Source: Paracidovorax anthurii (lineage in GTDB: Bacteria > Pseudomonadota > Gammaproteobacteria > Burkholderiales > Burkholderiaceae_C). From it: 64,000 bases of DNA. The translations under genes were made by a program, and so were the position numbers. Location of the stretch: positions 62,001 through 126,000 of the forward strand of contig NZ_QLTA01000005.1 of the NCBI RefSeq assembly GCF_003269065.1, given 5' to 3'. The notes beneath the pieces are model-generated. The model was given only the letters and a program-made list of their open reading frames with translations, was not told the origin of the DNA and made no database searches. Of this stretch, positions 37,193 through 47,504 are shown in pieces (the stretch's first letter is position 1; each line of letters starts with the position of its first letter).

Positions 37193-38557
37193 TCAGGGGG
37201 CCTGGAGCTTTTGCAGCAATTCCAGGGTCGGATAGCCATCGGCCACCTGGCCGATGCTTTGCTGGTAGCGCCGCAAGCCGGCACGGGTGCCGGGGCCCAT
37301 GACGCCGTCTGCCGCTCCGACCGGGAAGCCGCGCGCGTTCAGCGCGGTCTGCAGATCTTTTATCTGCGTGCGCGAGAGCGGTTCCAGATCCCGGGGCCAG
37401 GGGGCGGTGACCCCGGGGCCGCCGGCGATCTGGCGCGCGAGCAGGCCCACGCCCAGCGCGTAGTTGATGGAGTTGTTGTAGCGCAGGATGGCCCGGAAAT
37501 TCGGGCCCACGAGGAAGGCGGGGCCGCGGGCACCGGCCGGGATGATGATCGAGGCGGCATCCAGCGCCGGCAGCGGCTGGCCGTCGATGGCCTGCACGCC
37601 CTCCGCGGCCCATTGGGTGGAGGGGTGGCGCACCGCGAGTTCGGCGCGCTCGTAGTCGAAGCCCTCGGGCAGGCGCACTTCCACGCCCCAGGGCTGTCCG
37701 GTTTGCCAGCCCATGCGGGAGAGGAAATTCGCCGTGGATGCGGTGACATCCGCGATGCTGCCCCAGATGTCCCGGTGCCCATCCCCATCGGCGTTCACCG
37801 CATAGGCCAGGAAGACCGACGGCAGGAATTGCGTGTGGCCCATGGCGCCGGCCCAGGAGCCGATCATCCGGTCGGCGGCGATGTCGCCTTGATCGATGAT
37901 GCGCAACGCCGCCAGCAGTTCGCTGCGGGCCCAGTCGCTGCGCCGGCCGTCGTAGCCCAGGGTGGCCAGTGCGTCCACGGTGCGGAAGCTGCCGAAGTTG
38001 CTCCCGTAATTGCTTTCCATGCCCCAGATGGCGGTGATGATTTCCGCGGGCACGCCATAGCGGAATGCGGCGTCGTCGAGCGACGCGCGGTTTTCGGCGA
38101 GCTTGGCGCGTCCCTGGAGGATGCGCTGGTTCGACACCGCGCTGTCCAGGTAGGCCCAGGGGGGGCGCGTGAACTCCGGCTGGGCCCGGTCCAGCTCGAC
38201 AACCTGGGGAAGCCACTGGGCATTGCCCAGCGCGGATTGCACCGTTGCGGGCCGGATGCCCGCCTGGATGGCGTCGCGGCCGAAAGCTTCGACCCATTGG
38301 GTGAAACCGGCCTGCGTGGCATCCGCTGTCCGCTGCGGCGGCGTGGAGGGAGTCGGGGCCGGAGAGGGCGCTGCGCCCGCCGGCGCGCCGGCGGCGGGGG
38401 GCATGGCCGCTCCCGGGCGGGGTTGCTGCGATGCGCAGCCCGACAGCGCCAGCGCCACGCACAGGCATGCCAGCGCAGGGCGCAGGCGCCCTGAAGGCAC
38501 GACCGGCAGGGTCCGGTGGTGGGAGCGGAGCAGGGGCGGGGTGTTTCTTCGGTGCAT
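37193..38557 (-). CDS. Lytic murein transglycosylase, MltB type with peptidoglycan-binding domain
   Basis: A 454-residue lipoprotein that cleaves peptidoglycan with formation of 1,6-anhydro-MurNAc. The lipobox LALSGC gives lipid cysteine C41. A Pro/Ala/Gly linker (about 47-78) follows. The SLT/MltB catalytic domain has the acid E181 in WGMESNYGSNFG, plus GSWAGAMGHTQFLPS and AILRYNNSINYAL. The C-terminal three-helix peptidoglycan-binding domain is at about 395-452 (IKDLQTALNARGF...DGVMGPGTRAGLRRYQ). Membership of MltB rather than Slt is clear from the FLPS/NYA segments. Divergent from sbcB. Confidence 0.93.
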   Translation of the reverse strand: MHRRNTPPLLRSHHRTLPVVPSGRLRPALACLCVALALSGCASQQPRPGAAMPPAAGAPAGAAPSPAPTPSTPPQRTADATQAGFTQWVEAFGRDAIQAGIRPATVQSALGNAQWLPQVVELDRAQPEFTRPPWAYLDSAVSNQRILQGRAKLAENRASLDDAAFRYGVPAEIITAIWGMESNYGSNFGSFRTVDALATLGYDGRRSDWARSELLAALRIIDQGDIAADRMIGSWAGAMGHTQFLPSVFLAYAVNADGDGHRDIWGSIADVTASTANFLSRMGWQTGQPWGVEVRLPEGFDYERAELAVRHPSTQWAAEGVQAIDGQPLPALDAASIIIPAGARGPAFLVGPNFRAILRYNNSINYALGVGLLARQIAGGPGVTAPWPRDLEPLSRTQIKDLQTALNARGFPVGAADGVMGPGTRAGLRRYQQSIGQVADGYPTLELLQKLQAP

Positions 38558-38636
38558 GCGCCATTGTCACGCCGGGAGGGCGCGCGGTCATACTCGCGGT
38601 TCCAGGTTTTACCGACCGCCACGCCATTTTTGATTC

Positions 38637-40073
38637 ATGCACACGTTTTTCTGGCACGACTACGAAACTTTCGGGGCCGATACACGGCGCGACCGGCCCT
38701 CGCAGTTCGCCGGCATCCGCACCGACGCCGAGCTGAACGAGATCGGCGAGCCATTGATGGTCTATTGCCGGCCTGCGCCGGACTATCTTCCAGACCCCGA
38801 GTCCTGCCTGATCACGGGTATCACGCCGCAGCTGTGCCTGGAGCGCGGCCTGCCCGAGCATGAATTCGCGGCGCGCATCGAGGCGGAACTGGCCCGGCCC
38901 GGAACCATCGGGGTCGGCTACAACACCATCCGGTTCGACGATGAAATCACGCGCTTCATGTTCTGGCGCAATCTGATCGATCCCTATGCCCGCGAATGGC
39001 AGAACGACTGCGGTCGCTGGGACCTGCTGGACGTGGTGCGGCTCACGTACGCCCTGCGGCCCGAGGGCATCGAGTGGCCGCGCAAGGACGATGGTTCGCC
39101 CAGCCTGAAGCTGGAGCACCTCTCCAAGGCCAACGGCCTCGCGCACGAAGCCGCGCACGATGCGCTCTCCGATGTCCGCGCCACGATCGCCCTGGCCCGG
39201 CTGATCCGGCAGCGGCAGCCGCGGCTTTTCGATTTCGCGTTCGGCCTGCGCAAGAAAGACCGCGTGGCCGCCGAGCTGCGCCTGCCTGCCACGCCCGCCA
39301 CCGCCCGGCCTTTCCTGCACGTGTCGGGCATGTTCCCGGCGCAGCGGGGGTGCCTGGGGGTCCTGTGGCCGCTCGCCAGCCACCCGACCAACAAGAACGA
39401 GATCATCGCCTGGGACCTGGACCATGACCCGGCCGAACTGGCGGGACTGGATGCGGAGGCGATCCGGGCGCGCCTCTTCGTCCGCAGCGCCGACCTGCCG
39501 GAAGGTGTCACCCGCCTGCCCATCAAGACGGTGCACCTCAACAAGTCCCCCATGGTGGTCGGTAACGTGAATACCCTCACGCCCGCCATGGCGCAGCATT
39601 GGGGCATCGATCTGGAACGTGCGGCGGTGCATGCCGAAGCCGCCCGGGCGCTGCCTGACATGAGCGCCATTTGGTCCGCGGTGTACGCGAGGCCGCAGCA
39701 GGATGCCCTGGACGTGGACCAGGACCTCTACGGCGGCTTCGTGGGCAACGAGGACCGCCGGCGGCTGCAGCGCCTGCGCGGGATGTCTGCGCAGGAGCTG
39801 GCCCTCGCCAAGCCGGGCTTCGACGACGAGCGGCTTGCAGAACTGGTCTGGCGCTACCGTGCGCGCAATTTCCCCGAGACGCTGTCGGAGGCGGACCAGG
39901 AGCGCTGGGAGGCGCTTCGCGTGGCGCGCCTCGTGGAGGGCGAGGGCGGGGGGCTCACCTTCGATGCGCTCTTCGCGCGGCTGGATACGCTGGGCGAGGC
40001 GGCGGACGAACGGGGCGAGGCGATCCTGGGGGCGCTGTATGACTATGCCGAGAGCATCGCTCCCGCCTTCTGA
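38637..40073 (+). CDS. sbcB: Exodeoxyribonuclease I
   Basis: A 478-residue 3'-5' single-strand DNA exonuclease of mismatch repair and recombination. The DEDD nuclease motifs are HDYETFG (D8, E10), GYNTIRFDDEI and AAHDALSDVRATI; the SH3-like and C-terminal helical domains of ExoI follow (PIKTVHLNKSPMV, LYGGFVGNEDRRRLQ). Length matches E. coli SbcB (475). The downstream sirtuin starts 67 bases later on the same strand. Confidence 0.95.
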   Translation: MHTFFWHDYETFGADTRRDRPSQFAGIRTDAELNEIGEPLMVYCRPAPDYLPDPESCLITGITPQLCLERGLPEHEFAARIEAELARPGTIGVGYNTIRFDDEITRFMFWRNLIDPYAREWQNDCGRWDLLDVVRLTYALRPEGIEWPRKDDGSPSLKLEHLSKANGLAHEAAHDALSDVRATIALARLIRQRQPRLFDFAFGLRKKDRVAAELRLPATPATARPFLHVSGMFPAQRGCLGVLWPLASHPTNKNEIIAWDLDHDPAELAGLDAEAIRARLFVRSADLPEGVTRLPIKTVHLNKSPMVVGNVNTLTPAMAQHWGIDLERAAVHAEAARALPDMSAIWSAVYARPQQDALDVDQDLYGGFVGNEDRRRLQRLRGMSAQELALAKPGFDDERLAELVWRYRARNFPETLSEADQERWEALRVARLVEGEGGGLTFDALFARLDTLGEAADERGEAILGALYDYAESIAPAF

Positions 40074-40140
40074 CGGGCGGATGCCGCCATGGAGCGATGG
40101 CGGCTGTAGCGGCGATGGCGCCGGGGCGGGGCGCGCGGCC

Positions 40141-41025
40141 ATGGACCGCCAGGAGGCCGGCCTCGAAGGCTTGCTCGCGTTCGTGCGGCGGCATCCCCGG
40201 CTTTTCGTGCTGACGGGCGCGGGCTGCAGCACGGCATCCGGGATTCCCGACTACCGCGACGAAGGAGGGGCCTGGAAGCGGCCCCCGCCGGTGACCTACC
40301 AGGCGTTCATGGGAGACGAGGGCGTGCGGCGGCGCTACTGGGCGCGCAGCATGATCGGGTGGCGGGTGATGGGCCAGGCGGCGCCCGGGCCGGCCCACCG
40401 GGCATTGGCCGCGCTGGAGGCGCTGGGCCGGGTGGAGATGCTGCTTACCCAGAACGTCGATGGATTGCACGGCGCGGCCGGGCAGCGGAGCGTGATCGAC
40501 CTGCATGGCCGGATCGACACGGTGCGCTGCATGGCATGCGAGGCACGCGTGTCCAGGGCGGACCTGCAGGAGGCGCTGGTGGCGGGCAATCCCGCCTGGG
40601 CCAGCCTGGATGCGCAGGCGGCGCCCGACGGGGATGCCGATCTGGACGGCCGCGACTTTTCCACGTTCCGGGTGCCGACCTGTCCGCGGTGCGGCACCGG
40701 GCTGCTCAAGCCCGATGTGGTCTTTTTCGGCGAGAGCGTGCCCCGGGACCGCGTGGAGGCGGCGCGCGCCGCGCTGGCCCGCTCGGACGGGCTGCTGGTG
40801 GCCGGCTCGTCGCTGATGGTGTATTCCGGTTTCCGGTTCGTCCAGGCCGCGGCCGATGCCGGCCTGCCGGCCGCCGCGGTCAACCGGGGCCGCACGCGGG
40901 CGGACCCCCTGTTCGCGCTCAAGGTGGAGGACGACGTGGGCACGGTGCTGTCCGCGCTGGTGGGGCAGCTCCAGCGCGAAGGGGCCGGCCCCGATGGACG
41001 GGAAGGGCCTGCCGCGGGGGCATGA
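40141..41025 (+). CDS. NAD-dependent protein deacylase of the sirtuin family (class II like)
   Basis: A 294-residue Sir2 protein. NAD site GAGCSTASGIPDYRD is at residues 26-40, TQNVDGLHGAAG at 103-114, catalytic H122 in DLHGRI, and the zinc pairs are C130/C133 and C181/C184. The KPDVVFFGESVP and GSSLMVYSG segments complete the fold. It removes acyl groups (or ADP-ribosylates/delipoylates, as class II members can) using NAD; the real acyl specificity cannot be read here. The start at 40141 is chosen for family length; 40081 is an in-frame alternative. Confidence 0.9.
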   Translation: MDRQEAGLEGLLAFVRRHPRLFVLTGAGCSTASGIPDYRDEGGAWKRPPPVTYQAFMGDEGVRRRYWARSMIGWRVMGQAAPGPAHRALAALEALGRVEMLLTQNVDGLHGAAGQRSVIDLHGRIDTVRCMACEARVSRADLQEALVAGNPAWASLDAQAAPDGDADLDGRDFSTFRVPTCPRCGTGLLKPDVVFFGESVPRDRVEAARAALARSDGLLVAGSSLMVYSGFRFVQAAADAGLPAAAVNRGRTRADPLFALKVEDDVGTVLSALVGQLQREGAGPDGREGPAAGA

Positions 41026-41149
41026 CCCACCACCGCAGCGTGGTTTTGGCGGGGGTGGGCGCCTGGTGGGGTGCTAAGGTGTCCGGATACAAAGCCATGG
41101 GCCGGGCCTTCCAGAGCGCACCGGCCACCCCAGGCGAGGAGACATCCCT

Positions 41150-43174
41150 ATGCAGAGCCCCTCTTTCATGGTGCCGCCGGCCCCGTGTTCCCCGGCGATC
41201 CCGGCGGCACGGGTGATCGCCGAGGCGCACGAGCGGTCGCGGTCCTTCGGGTTGCGCCGGCATGAGTCCATCGACCTGCAGCCCGTCGCGCCCGATGCGC
41301 TGGCCTGGATGCTGGCCCGCAACGAGGCCTTGTGCACGCACGCACGGCCGGTGATGGAAACGCTGTCGGCGCAGATCGCGGGCACCCAGAGCATGGTGTT
41401 GCTCACCGACGCCCAGGGCGTGGTGCTGCATGCCCAGGGCGACGAGGAGTTCCTGGAGCGGGCGCAGCGCGTGGCCCTGCGCCCCGGCGGGACCTGGTCC
41501 GAGCGCAGCAAGGGCACCAACGCGGTGGGGACCGCGCTGGCGCTCGGCGATGCCGTCCAGGTCAACGGCGACGAGCATTTCTTCACGGCGAACCATTTCC
41601 TCACCTGTTCCTGCGCGCCCATCCTCGATCCCCAGGGGCAGGTGATCGGCGCGCTCGACGTGAGCGGCGACCGGCACCACCAGAGCGCGCACACCCTGGC
41701 CCTGGTGCGCATGTCCGCGCGCATGGTGGAGAACCATTTGTTCGGCAAGGTCTACGAAGACGCGGTGCGCCTGCGCTTCCATGCGCGCGCCGAGTTCCTG
41801 GGCACGCTGGTCGAGGGGCTGGCCGCGTTCACGCCCGACGGGCGGTTCCTCGCCGCGAACCGCAGCGGGCAGTTCCAGCTGGGCCTTTCATCGAACGCGC
41901 TCCAGGCCCAGACCTTTCCGTCGCTTTTCGGCATGCCCATGAGCGCCTTGCTCGCGCACGCCCGCCAATCGACGCCCCGGCCCCTGCAATTGCCGCTGCC
42001 GGGAGGCGTGGTGGTCAATGCGCTGGTCGAGTTCCACCCGCGCGGCCAGGCACCCCTGGTGTGGGTGTCGCCGCCCGATCACGCCGGCGCGGCGGCTCCG
42101 GAGCCTTCCCGGCCCCGGCGTGGCGGGGAGGCCAGGCCGAGGCTGTCGAGCCTGCGCTATCTGGACACGGGCGATGCGCATCTGGCCCAGGTCATCGACC
42201 GGGTGTCCCGCCTGCTGGGCAGCGACGTGCCGACGCTGATCCTGGGGGAGACCGGCACGGGCAAGGAGCTTCTGGCCCGCGCCATCCATCAGGATGGCCC
42301 GCGCGCGCGGGGGCCGTTCGTGGCCGTCAACTGCGCCTCCATTCCCGAGACGCTGATCGAGGCCGAGCTGTTCGGCTACGAGGAGGGGGCTTTCACCGGG
42401 GCGCGGCGCAAGGGCAGCGCGGGCCGGATCGCCCAGGCGCACGGCGGAACGCTTTTCCTGGACGAGATCGGCGACATGCCGCTGTCCCTGCAGGCGCGGC
42501 TGCTGCGGGTGCTGCAGGAGCGCAGCGTGGCGCCGCTCGGCTCGTCCCGGCTGGTCGCGGTGGATGTGCACGTGGTGTGCGCCACCCACCGCAACCTGCG
42601 CGACATGATGGCCCGGGGGCTCTTCCGCGACGATCTCTACTACCGGCTCAACGGCCTCGTGGTGCGGCTGCCCGCCTTGCGGGAGCGCAGTGACCTGGGG
42701 GTGATCGTGGACCGCATCCTGCAGGCCCAGGAGCGCGAGCAGGGCGGGGCCGGGCGGGCGGCGCGCGTGTCGCCGGAGGCGATGGCGCTGTTCCTCGGCC
42801 ACCGTTGGCCGGGCAACCTGCGCCAGTTGGCCAATGTGTTGCGCACGGCGGCGCTCATGGCCCGGGACGACGATGCGATCCGCGTCGAGCATTTGCCCGA
42901 GGACCTGCTCGACGACGGGCCGGCGGCGCCAGCCTGGGAGGCGCCGGTGCCGGCCCGGGAGCCTGCCCGCGCCGATCCGCAGGAGCCTGCCGCCGCAGCC
43001 GCCGCCGTGCGGCCGTGGGACGAGGTCACGGGCACCGCCCTGCGCCATGCGCTGGCGGTGCACCAGGGCAATGTGTCGGCGGCCGCGCGCGCGCTGGGCG
43101 TCTCGCGCAACACGGTGTACCGGCGGCTCAAGGCCCTGGAGGAGTCCTTCGACCAGGCGCAGGAGCGCCACTGA
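41150..43174 (+). CDS. Sigma-54-dependent transcriptional activator, AcoR type
   Basis: A 674-residue enhancer-binding protein. An N-terminal GAF-type sensor region (residues about 20-210, with SKGTNAVGTALALGDAVQVNGDEHFF) is followed by a PAS-like segment. The AAA+ domain has Walker A GETGTGKE (366-373) and the sigma-54 contact loop GAFTGA (413-418). A C-terminal Fis-type helix-turn-helix follows (QGNVSAAARALGVSRNTVYRRLKAL). Regulators of this type control acetoin or alcohol oxidation genes. Its gene ends 12 bases from the end of a convergent aldehyde/alcohol dehydrogenase operon that has a consensus sigma-54 promoter, so that operon is its likely target. Confidence 0.9.
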   Translation: MQSPSFMVPPAPCSPAIPAARVIAEAHERSRSFGLRRHESIDLQPVAPDALAWMLARNEALCTHARPVMETLSAQIAGTQSMVLLTDAQGVVLHAQGDEEFLERAQRVALRPGGTWSERSKGTNAVGTALALGDAVQVNGDEHFFTANHFLTCSCAPILDPQGQVIGALDVSGDRHHQSAHTLALVRMSARMVENHLFGKVYEDAVRLRFHARAEFLGTLVEGLAAFTPDGRFLAANRSGQFQLGLSSNALQAQTFPSLFGMPMSALLAHARQSTPRPLQLPLPGGVVVNALVEFHPRGQAPLVWVSPPDHAGAAAPEPSRPRRGGEARPRLSSLRYLDTGDAHLAQVIDRVSRLLGSDVPTLILGETGTGKELLARAIHQDGPRARGPFVAVNCASIPETLIEAELFGYEEGAFTGARRKGSAGRIAQAHGGTLFLDEIGDMPLSLQARLLRVLQERSVAPLGSSRLVAVDVHVVCATHRNLRDMMARGLFRDDLYYRLNGLVVRLPALRERSDLGVIVDRILQAQEREQGGAGRAARVSPEAMALFLGHRWPGNLRQLANVLRTAALMARDDDAIRVEHLPEDLLDDGPAAPAWEAPVPAREPARADPQEPAAAAAAVRPWDEVTGTALRHALAVHQGNVSAAARALGVSRNTVYRRLKALEESFDQAQERH

Positions 43175-43186
43175 CGCCCGCCCGGA

Positions 43187-43594
43187 TCAGGCGCCGCCGC
43201 GCCGGGGCGGGCCGAGCGCTTCGATCGCGGCCCATTCCTCGTCGCCGTACAGGCGCGAGCGGGTGAGGAATCGCAGCCCCGTGGGCCGCTCCAGCGAGAA
43301 CATGCCGCCGTTGCCCTGGACCGCATCGATGATGAGATGCGTGTGCTCCCAGTAGGCGAACTGCGACTGGCTCATGTAGAACGGCGTGCCGGCGATCTCG
43401 CCCAGCAGCACGTCCGAATCGCCCAGCATGAATTCCCCCAGGGCGAAGCACATGGGCGCGCTGCCGTCGCAGCACCCGCCCGACTGGTGGAACATGAGCG
43501 GGCCGTGCTGCGCGCGCAGCCGGTCGATGAGCGCCACCGCCTCGGGGGTGGCGGATACGCGGGTGGCGGCGGGCGTGGCGGCGGGTGTTTCCAT
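43187..43594 (-). CDS. DUF779 family protein
   Basis: A 135-residue protein with the family core HGPLMFHQSGGCCDGSAPMC (C41, C42, C49), then DVLLGEIAGTPFYMSQSQFAYWEHTHL and GMFSLERPTGLRFLTRSRLY. The function is not known; the genes typically accompany aldehyde dehydrogenases of the AcoD/ExaC group, as here. Three cysteines and the two histidines suggest metal or redox chemistry, which is inference. AGGAGA lies before the ATG at 43594. Last gene of the operon. Confidence 0.88.
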   Translation of the reverse strand: METPAATPAATRVSATPEAVALIDRLRAQHGPLMFHQSGGCCDGSAPMCFALGEFMLGDSDVLLGEIAGTPFYMSQSQFAYWEHTHLIIDAVQGNGGMFSLERPTGLRFLTRSRLYGDEEWAAIEALGPPRRGGA

Positions 43595-43668
43595 GGGAAT
43601 GTCTCCTGTCGGGGGCCTGCCGCCGGGCGCGGGGCCCATGCTGCGGAGCGCCCCGGGGGTGTCGCGCT

Positions 43669-44700
43669 TCAGGCCGACATGTCGAGCACGATGCGGCCCT
43701 GGATCTGGCCCTGGTGCATGCGCGCGAACACGTCGTTGATGTTCTCCAGCTTCTCGGTGGCCACGGTGGCCCTGACGGCGCCGCGGGCCGCGAAATCCAG
43801 CGACTCCTGCAGGTCCAGGCGCGTGCCCACGATGGAGCCGCGCACCGTGACGCCGCGCAGCACCATGTCGAAGATCGGCAGCGGGAAGTTGCCGGGCGGC
43901 AGGCCGTTGAGCGACACGGTGCCGCCGCGCCGCACCATGCCCAGCGCCTGCTCGAAGGCCTTGGGCGATACGGCCGTGACCAGGGCGCCGTGGGCGCCGC
44001 CGATCTCCTTTTGCAGGTAGGCGGCGGGGTCGGTGGTCTTGGCGTTCACGGTGACGCTGGCGCCGAGCTGCTTCGCCAGTGCGAGCTTGTCGTCCTCGAC
44101 GTCCACGGCCGCCACGTTCAGGCCCATGGCCTTGGCGTATTGCACGGCCATGTGGCCCAGGCCGCCGATGCCCGAGATGACCACCCAGTCGCCCGGCCGG
44201 GTGTCGGTGACCTTGAGGCCCTTGTACACCGTCACGCCGGCGCAGAGCACGGGCGCGATCTCCACGAAGCCCAGGTGGGCCGGCAGGTGGCCTACGTAGG
44301 CCGGGTCGGCCAGCGCGTAGTCGGCGAAGCCGCCGTTGACCGAGTAGCCGGTGTTGTTCTGCGATTCGCACAGCGTTTCCCAGCCGCCCAGGCAGTGCAC
44401 GCAGCACCCGCAGGCGGAGTGCAGCCAGGGGATGCCCACGCGGTCGCCTTCCTTGACGTGCTTCACGTTGCGGCCCACGCCGGCCACGAAGCCCACGCCT
44501 TCGTGGCCCGGGATGAAGGGCGGATTGGGCTTGACGGGCCAGTCGCCCTCGGCGGCGTGCAGGTCGGTGTGGCAGACGCCGGAGGCCTCGATCTTCACGA
44601 GGATCTGGTCATCGGTGGGAATGGGCACCAGCACTTCCTCGATGGTCAGCGGCTTGCCGAACTCGCGGACGACGGCGGCTCTCATGGTCTTGGCGGTCAT
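43669..44700 (-). CDS. adhP: Zinc-dependent alcohol dehydrogenase, AdhP type
   Basis: A 343-residue medium-chain dehydrogenase that interconverts primary alcohols and aldehydes with NAD(H). Catalytic zinc ligands are C43, H66 and E67 (GVCHTDLHAAEGDWP, PGHEGVG). The structural zinc is held by C97, C100, C103 and C111. The Rossmann motif is GIGGLGHMAVQYAKAMG. The start MTAKTMRAAVV at 44700 has AAAGGA upstream. It lies between the aldehyde dehydrogenase and DUF779 genes in one minus-strand operon, giving a two-step alcohol to acid route. Confidence 0.94.
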   Translation of the reverse strand: MTAKTMRAAVVREFGKPLTIEEVLVPIPTDDQILVKIEASGVCHTDLHAAEGDWPVKPNPPFIPGHEGVGFVAGVGRNVKHVKEGDRVGIPWLHSACGCCVHCLGGWETLCESQNNTGYSVNGGFADYALADPAYVGHLPAHLGFVEIAPVLCAGVTVYKGLKVTDTRPGDWVVISGIGGLGHMAVQYAKAMGLNVAAVDVEDDKLALAKQLGASVTVNAKTTDPAAYLQKEIGGAHGALVTAVSPKAFEQALGMVRRGGTVSLNGLPPGNFPLPIFDMVLRGVTVRGSIVGTRLDLQESLDFAARGAVRATVATEKLENINDVFARMHQGQIQGRIVLDMSA

Positions 44701-44847
44701 GGCGATGGAATCCTTTCTTCGTGATGGCAATGGACAGGAGGCAGGCCTCCACCTTAGGCGCGCCTCCCGTGGTCCGGGCTGATGCAGGTCAGGCCGCCCC
44801 GCAATCCCGGCGAACTCCGCGCCGCCGGGGTTGCGGGGGCTGGGCGG

Positions 44848-46368
<1,521 letters not shown>

Positions 46369-46398
46369 GGTGCTTGTCTCCTGGTGGTGATGACGGTC

Positions 46399-46558
46399 GG
46401 TGTGCCGGTGTTCCGCACTGCGGGCCCGGCCGGCGGGAATGCGCAATCGCCGTGCCAGGCGGCGGCGCATGCCTCGCTCCCTGGGAGCGCCGGGCCGGCG
46501 GGTGTGCCATGGTTGCGGCACCGGTGTTCCAGGTGTTCCGTTCTGGAGCAGGTGTACC
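46399..46558. repeat. Six GGTGTNCC boxes around the sigma-54 promoter
   Basis: The 8-mer GGTGTNCC occurs on the plus strand at 46399, 46407, 46501, 46523, 46532 and 46551. Four copies lie 44-101 bases upstream of the -24 element with respect to the operon, where activator sites are expected; two lie in the leader. The region also has GTGCC..GGCAC inverted pairs. This fills most of the 322-base gap between the divergent genes. Activator binding is inference. Confidence 0.5.
46443..46457 (-). promoter_or_regulatory. Sigma-54 (-24/-12) promoter of the aldehyde dehydrogenase operon
   Basis: On the minus strand TGGCACG-GCGA-TTGC matches the consensus TGGCACG-N4-TTGC at every fixed position. The start of transcription should be near 46431, giving a leader of about 63 bases. 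An AcoR-type sigma-54 activator is encoded at the other end of the operon. Confidence 0.88.
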
Positions 46559-46690
46559 GCGGTGCCCGTGGCACAGGGACGGGCGCGGCGGTGGGGGTGG
46601 AAAAGCCGGGGGATGCCCCCATAACCGCTGGGATGGGCCCGGGCCTGCCGGTGTCCCCGTTTGCAATCAACCCTCCGAGAAAGGACGAGC

Positions 46691-47065
46691 ATGAACCTGA
46701 GCACGCGAACCTCCCGCCTGCGGCGTTTTCTCCTGGCGGCGGCGGCCACGGCCGTGGGGGCGTCCGCCTGGGCCCAGTACACGGGCCCTTCGGCGACGCC
46801 GGCCTACCGGACGGTGGCCGAGGTCCTCAAGAACCCGGTGGACGATGCGCCCGTGGCGCTGTCCGGCCACCTCGTGCGGCAGCTCAGCAAGGACAAGTAC
46901 CTCTTCTCCGACGGGACCGGCGAGATCCGGGTGGATGTCGATGCCCGGCATTTCCCGTCCACGGCGGTGAACGAGAAGACGCGAGTGCACCTGCGCGGCG
47001 AGGTCGAGAAGGAGTTCCTGGAGAGCCCCGAGATCGACGTGGACAGCCTGGCGCTGGCCCCCTGA
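46691..47065 (+). CDS. BOF-domain (YgiW/YdeI family) periplasmic stress protein
   Basis: A 124-residue exported protein: signal peptide at residues 1-28 (ending SAWA), then an OB-fold of the bacterial OB-fold family ([59 protein letters not shown]). E. coli YgiW and YdeI of this family are linked to oxidative and antimicrobial stress tolerance. A clear AAAGGA lies before ATG 46691. Divergent from the aldehyde dehydrogenase operon; about 160 bases to the J-domain gene. Confidence 0.88.
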   Translation: MNLSTRTSRLRRFLLAAAATAVGASAWAQYTGPSATPAYRTVAEVLKNPVDDAPVALSGHLVRQLSKDKYLFSDGTGEIRVDVDARHFPSTAVNEKTRVHLRGEVEKEFLESPEIDVDSLALAP

Positions 47066-47222
47066 GCCTGGCGCCGCCCCGCCGCAGTCCCGGGGAGCGC
47101 GCGCCGCGCGCCATGGGCTTGGTGTATAACCGCGCCTCCCCGCCGGTTCCATGGCCCCCCTGGGACGCGCCGCGGCGGAGCCACCGCGCGCCCCGCCGCG
47201 GCCTTTTCGATCACTCCCGAGC

Positions 47223-47504
47223 ATGACAGACCACTACGCAGCCCTGGGGCTGAGCGCGAACGCGTCGCTGGCCGACGTCAAGAAGGCCTTCCGCCAGAAG
47301 GCGGCGTTCTACCACCCCGACCGCAATCCGGCGCCGGACGCGGCCGAGCGGTTCAGGGCCGTGCAGAAGGCCTATGAAGTCCTGTCCGACGAAGCGGCCC
47401 GGCAGGCGTACGACGACAACCGCCGCCGCAACCTGCTCGACGATCCGCTGCAGACCGCGCGGGAGATCTGGCAGTCCTATTTCAAGAACGTGCTTTCCTC
47501 GTGA
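47223..47504 (+). CDS. Minimal J-domain protein (DnaJ-like)
   Basis: A 93-residue protein that is almost only a J domain: DHYAALGLSANASLADVKKAFR, HPD motif at residues 31-33, FRAVQKAYEVLSDEAARQAYDD, and a 20-residue tail. It lacks the Gly/Phe, zinc-finger and substrate-binding parts of DnaJ, so it is likely a specialised DnaK co-chaperone. It overlaps the next gene by four bases (GTGA), so its client may be one of the three unknown proteins behind it. The start MTDHY at 47223 is the usual J-domain start. Confidence 0.92.
   Translation: MTDHYAALGLSANASLADVKKAFRQKAAFYHPDRNPAPDAAERFRAVQKAYEVLSDEAARQAYDDNRRRNLLDDPLQTAREIWQSYFKNVLSS

Noticed and set aside
36318-40232. 1304-residue frame spanning the ends of clpA, the transglycosylase and sbcB on the minus strand
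   Set aside because: It runs across several real genes in other frames and across the clpA terminator; no domain seen.
46369-46782. Upstream extension of the aldehyde dehydrogenase to about 644 residues
   Set aside because: The added part is Arg/His-rich, covers the sigma-54 promoter and ribosome binding site, and exceeds the family length of 506.
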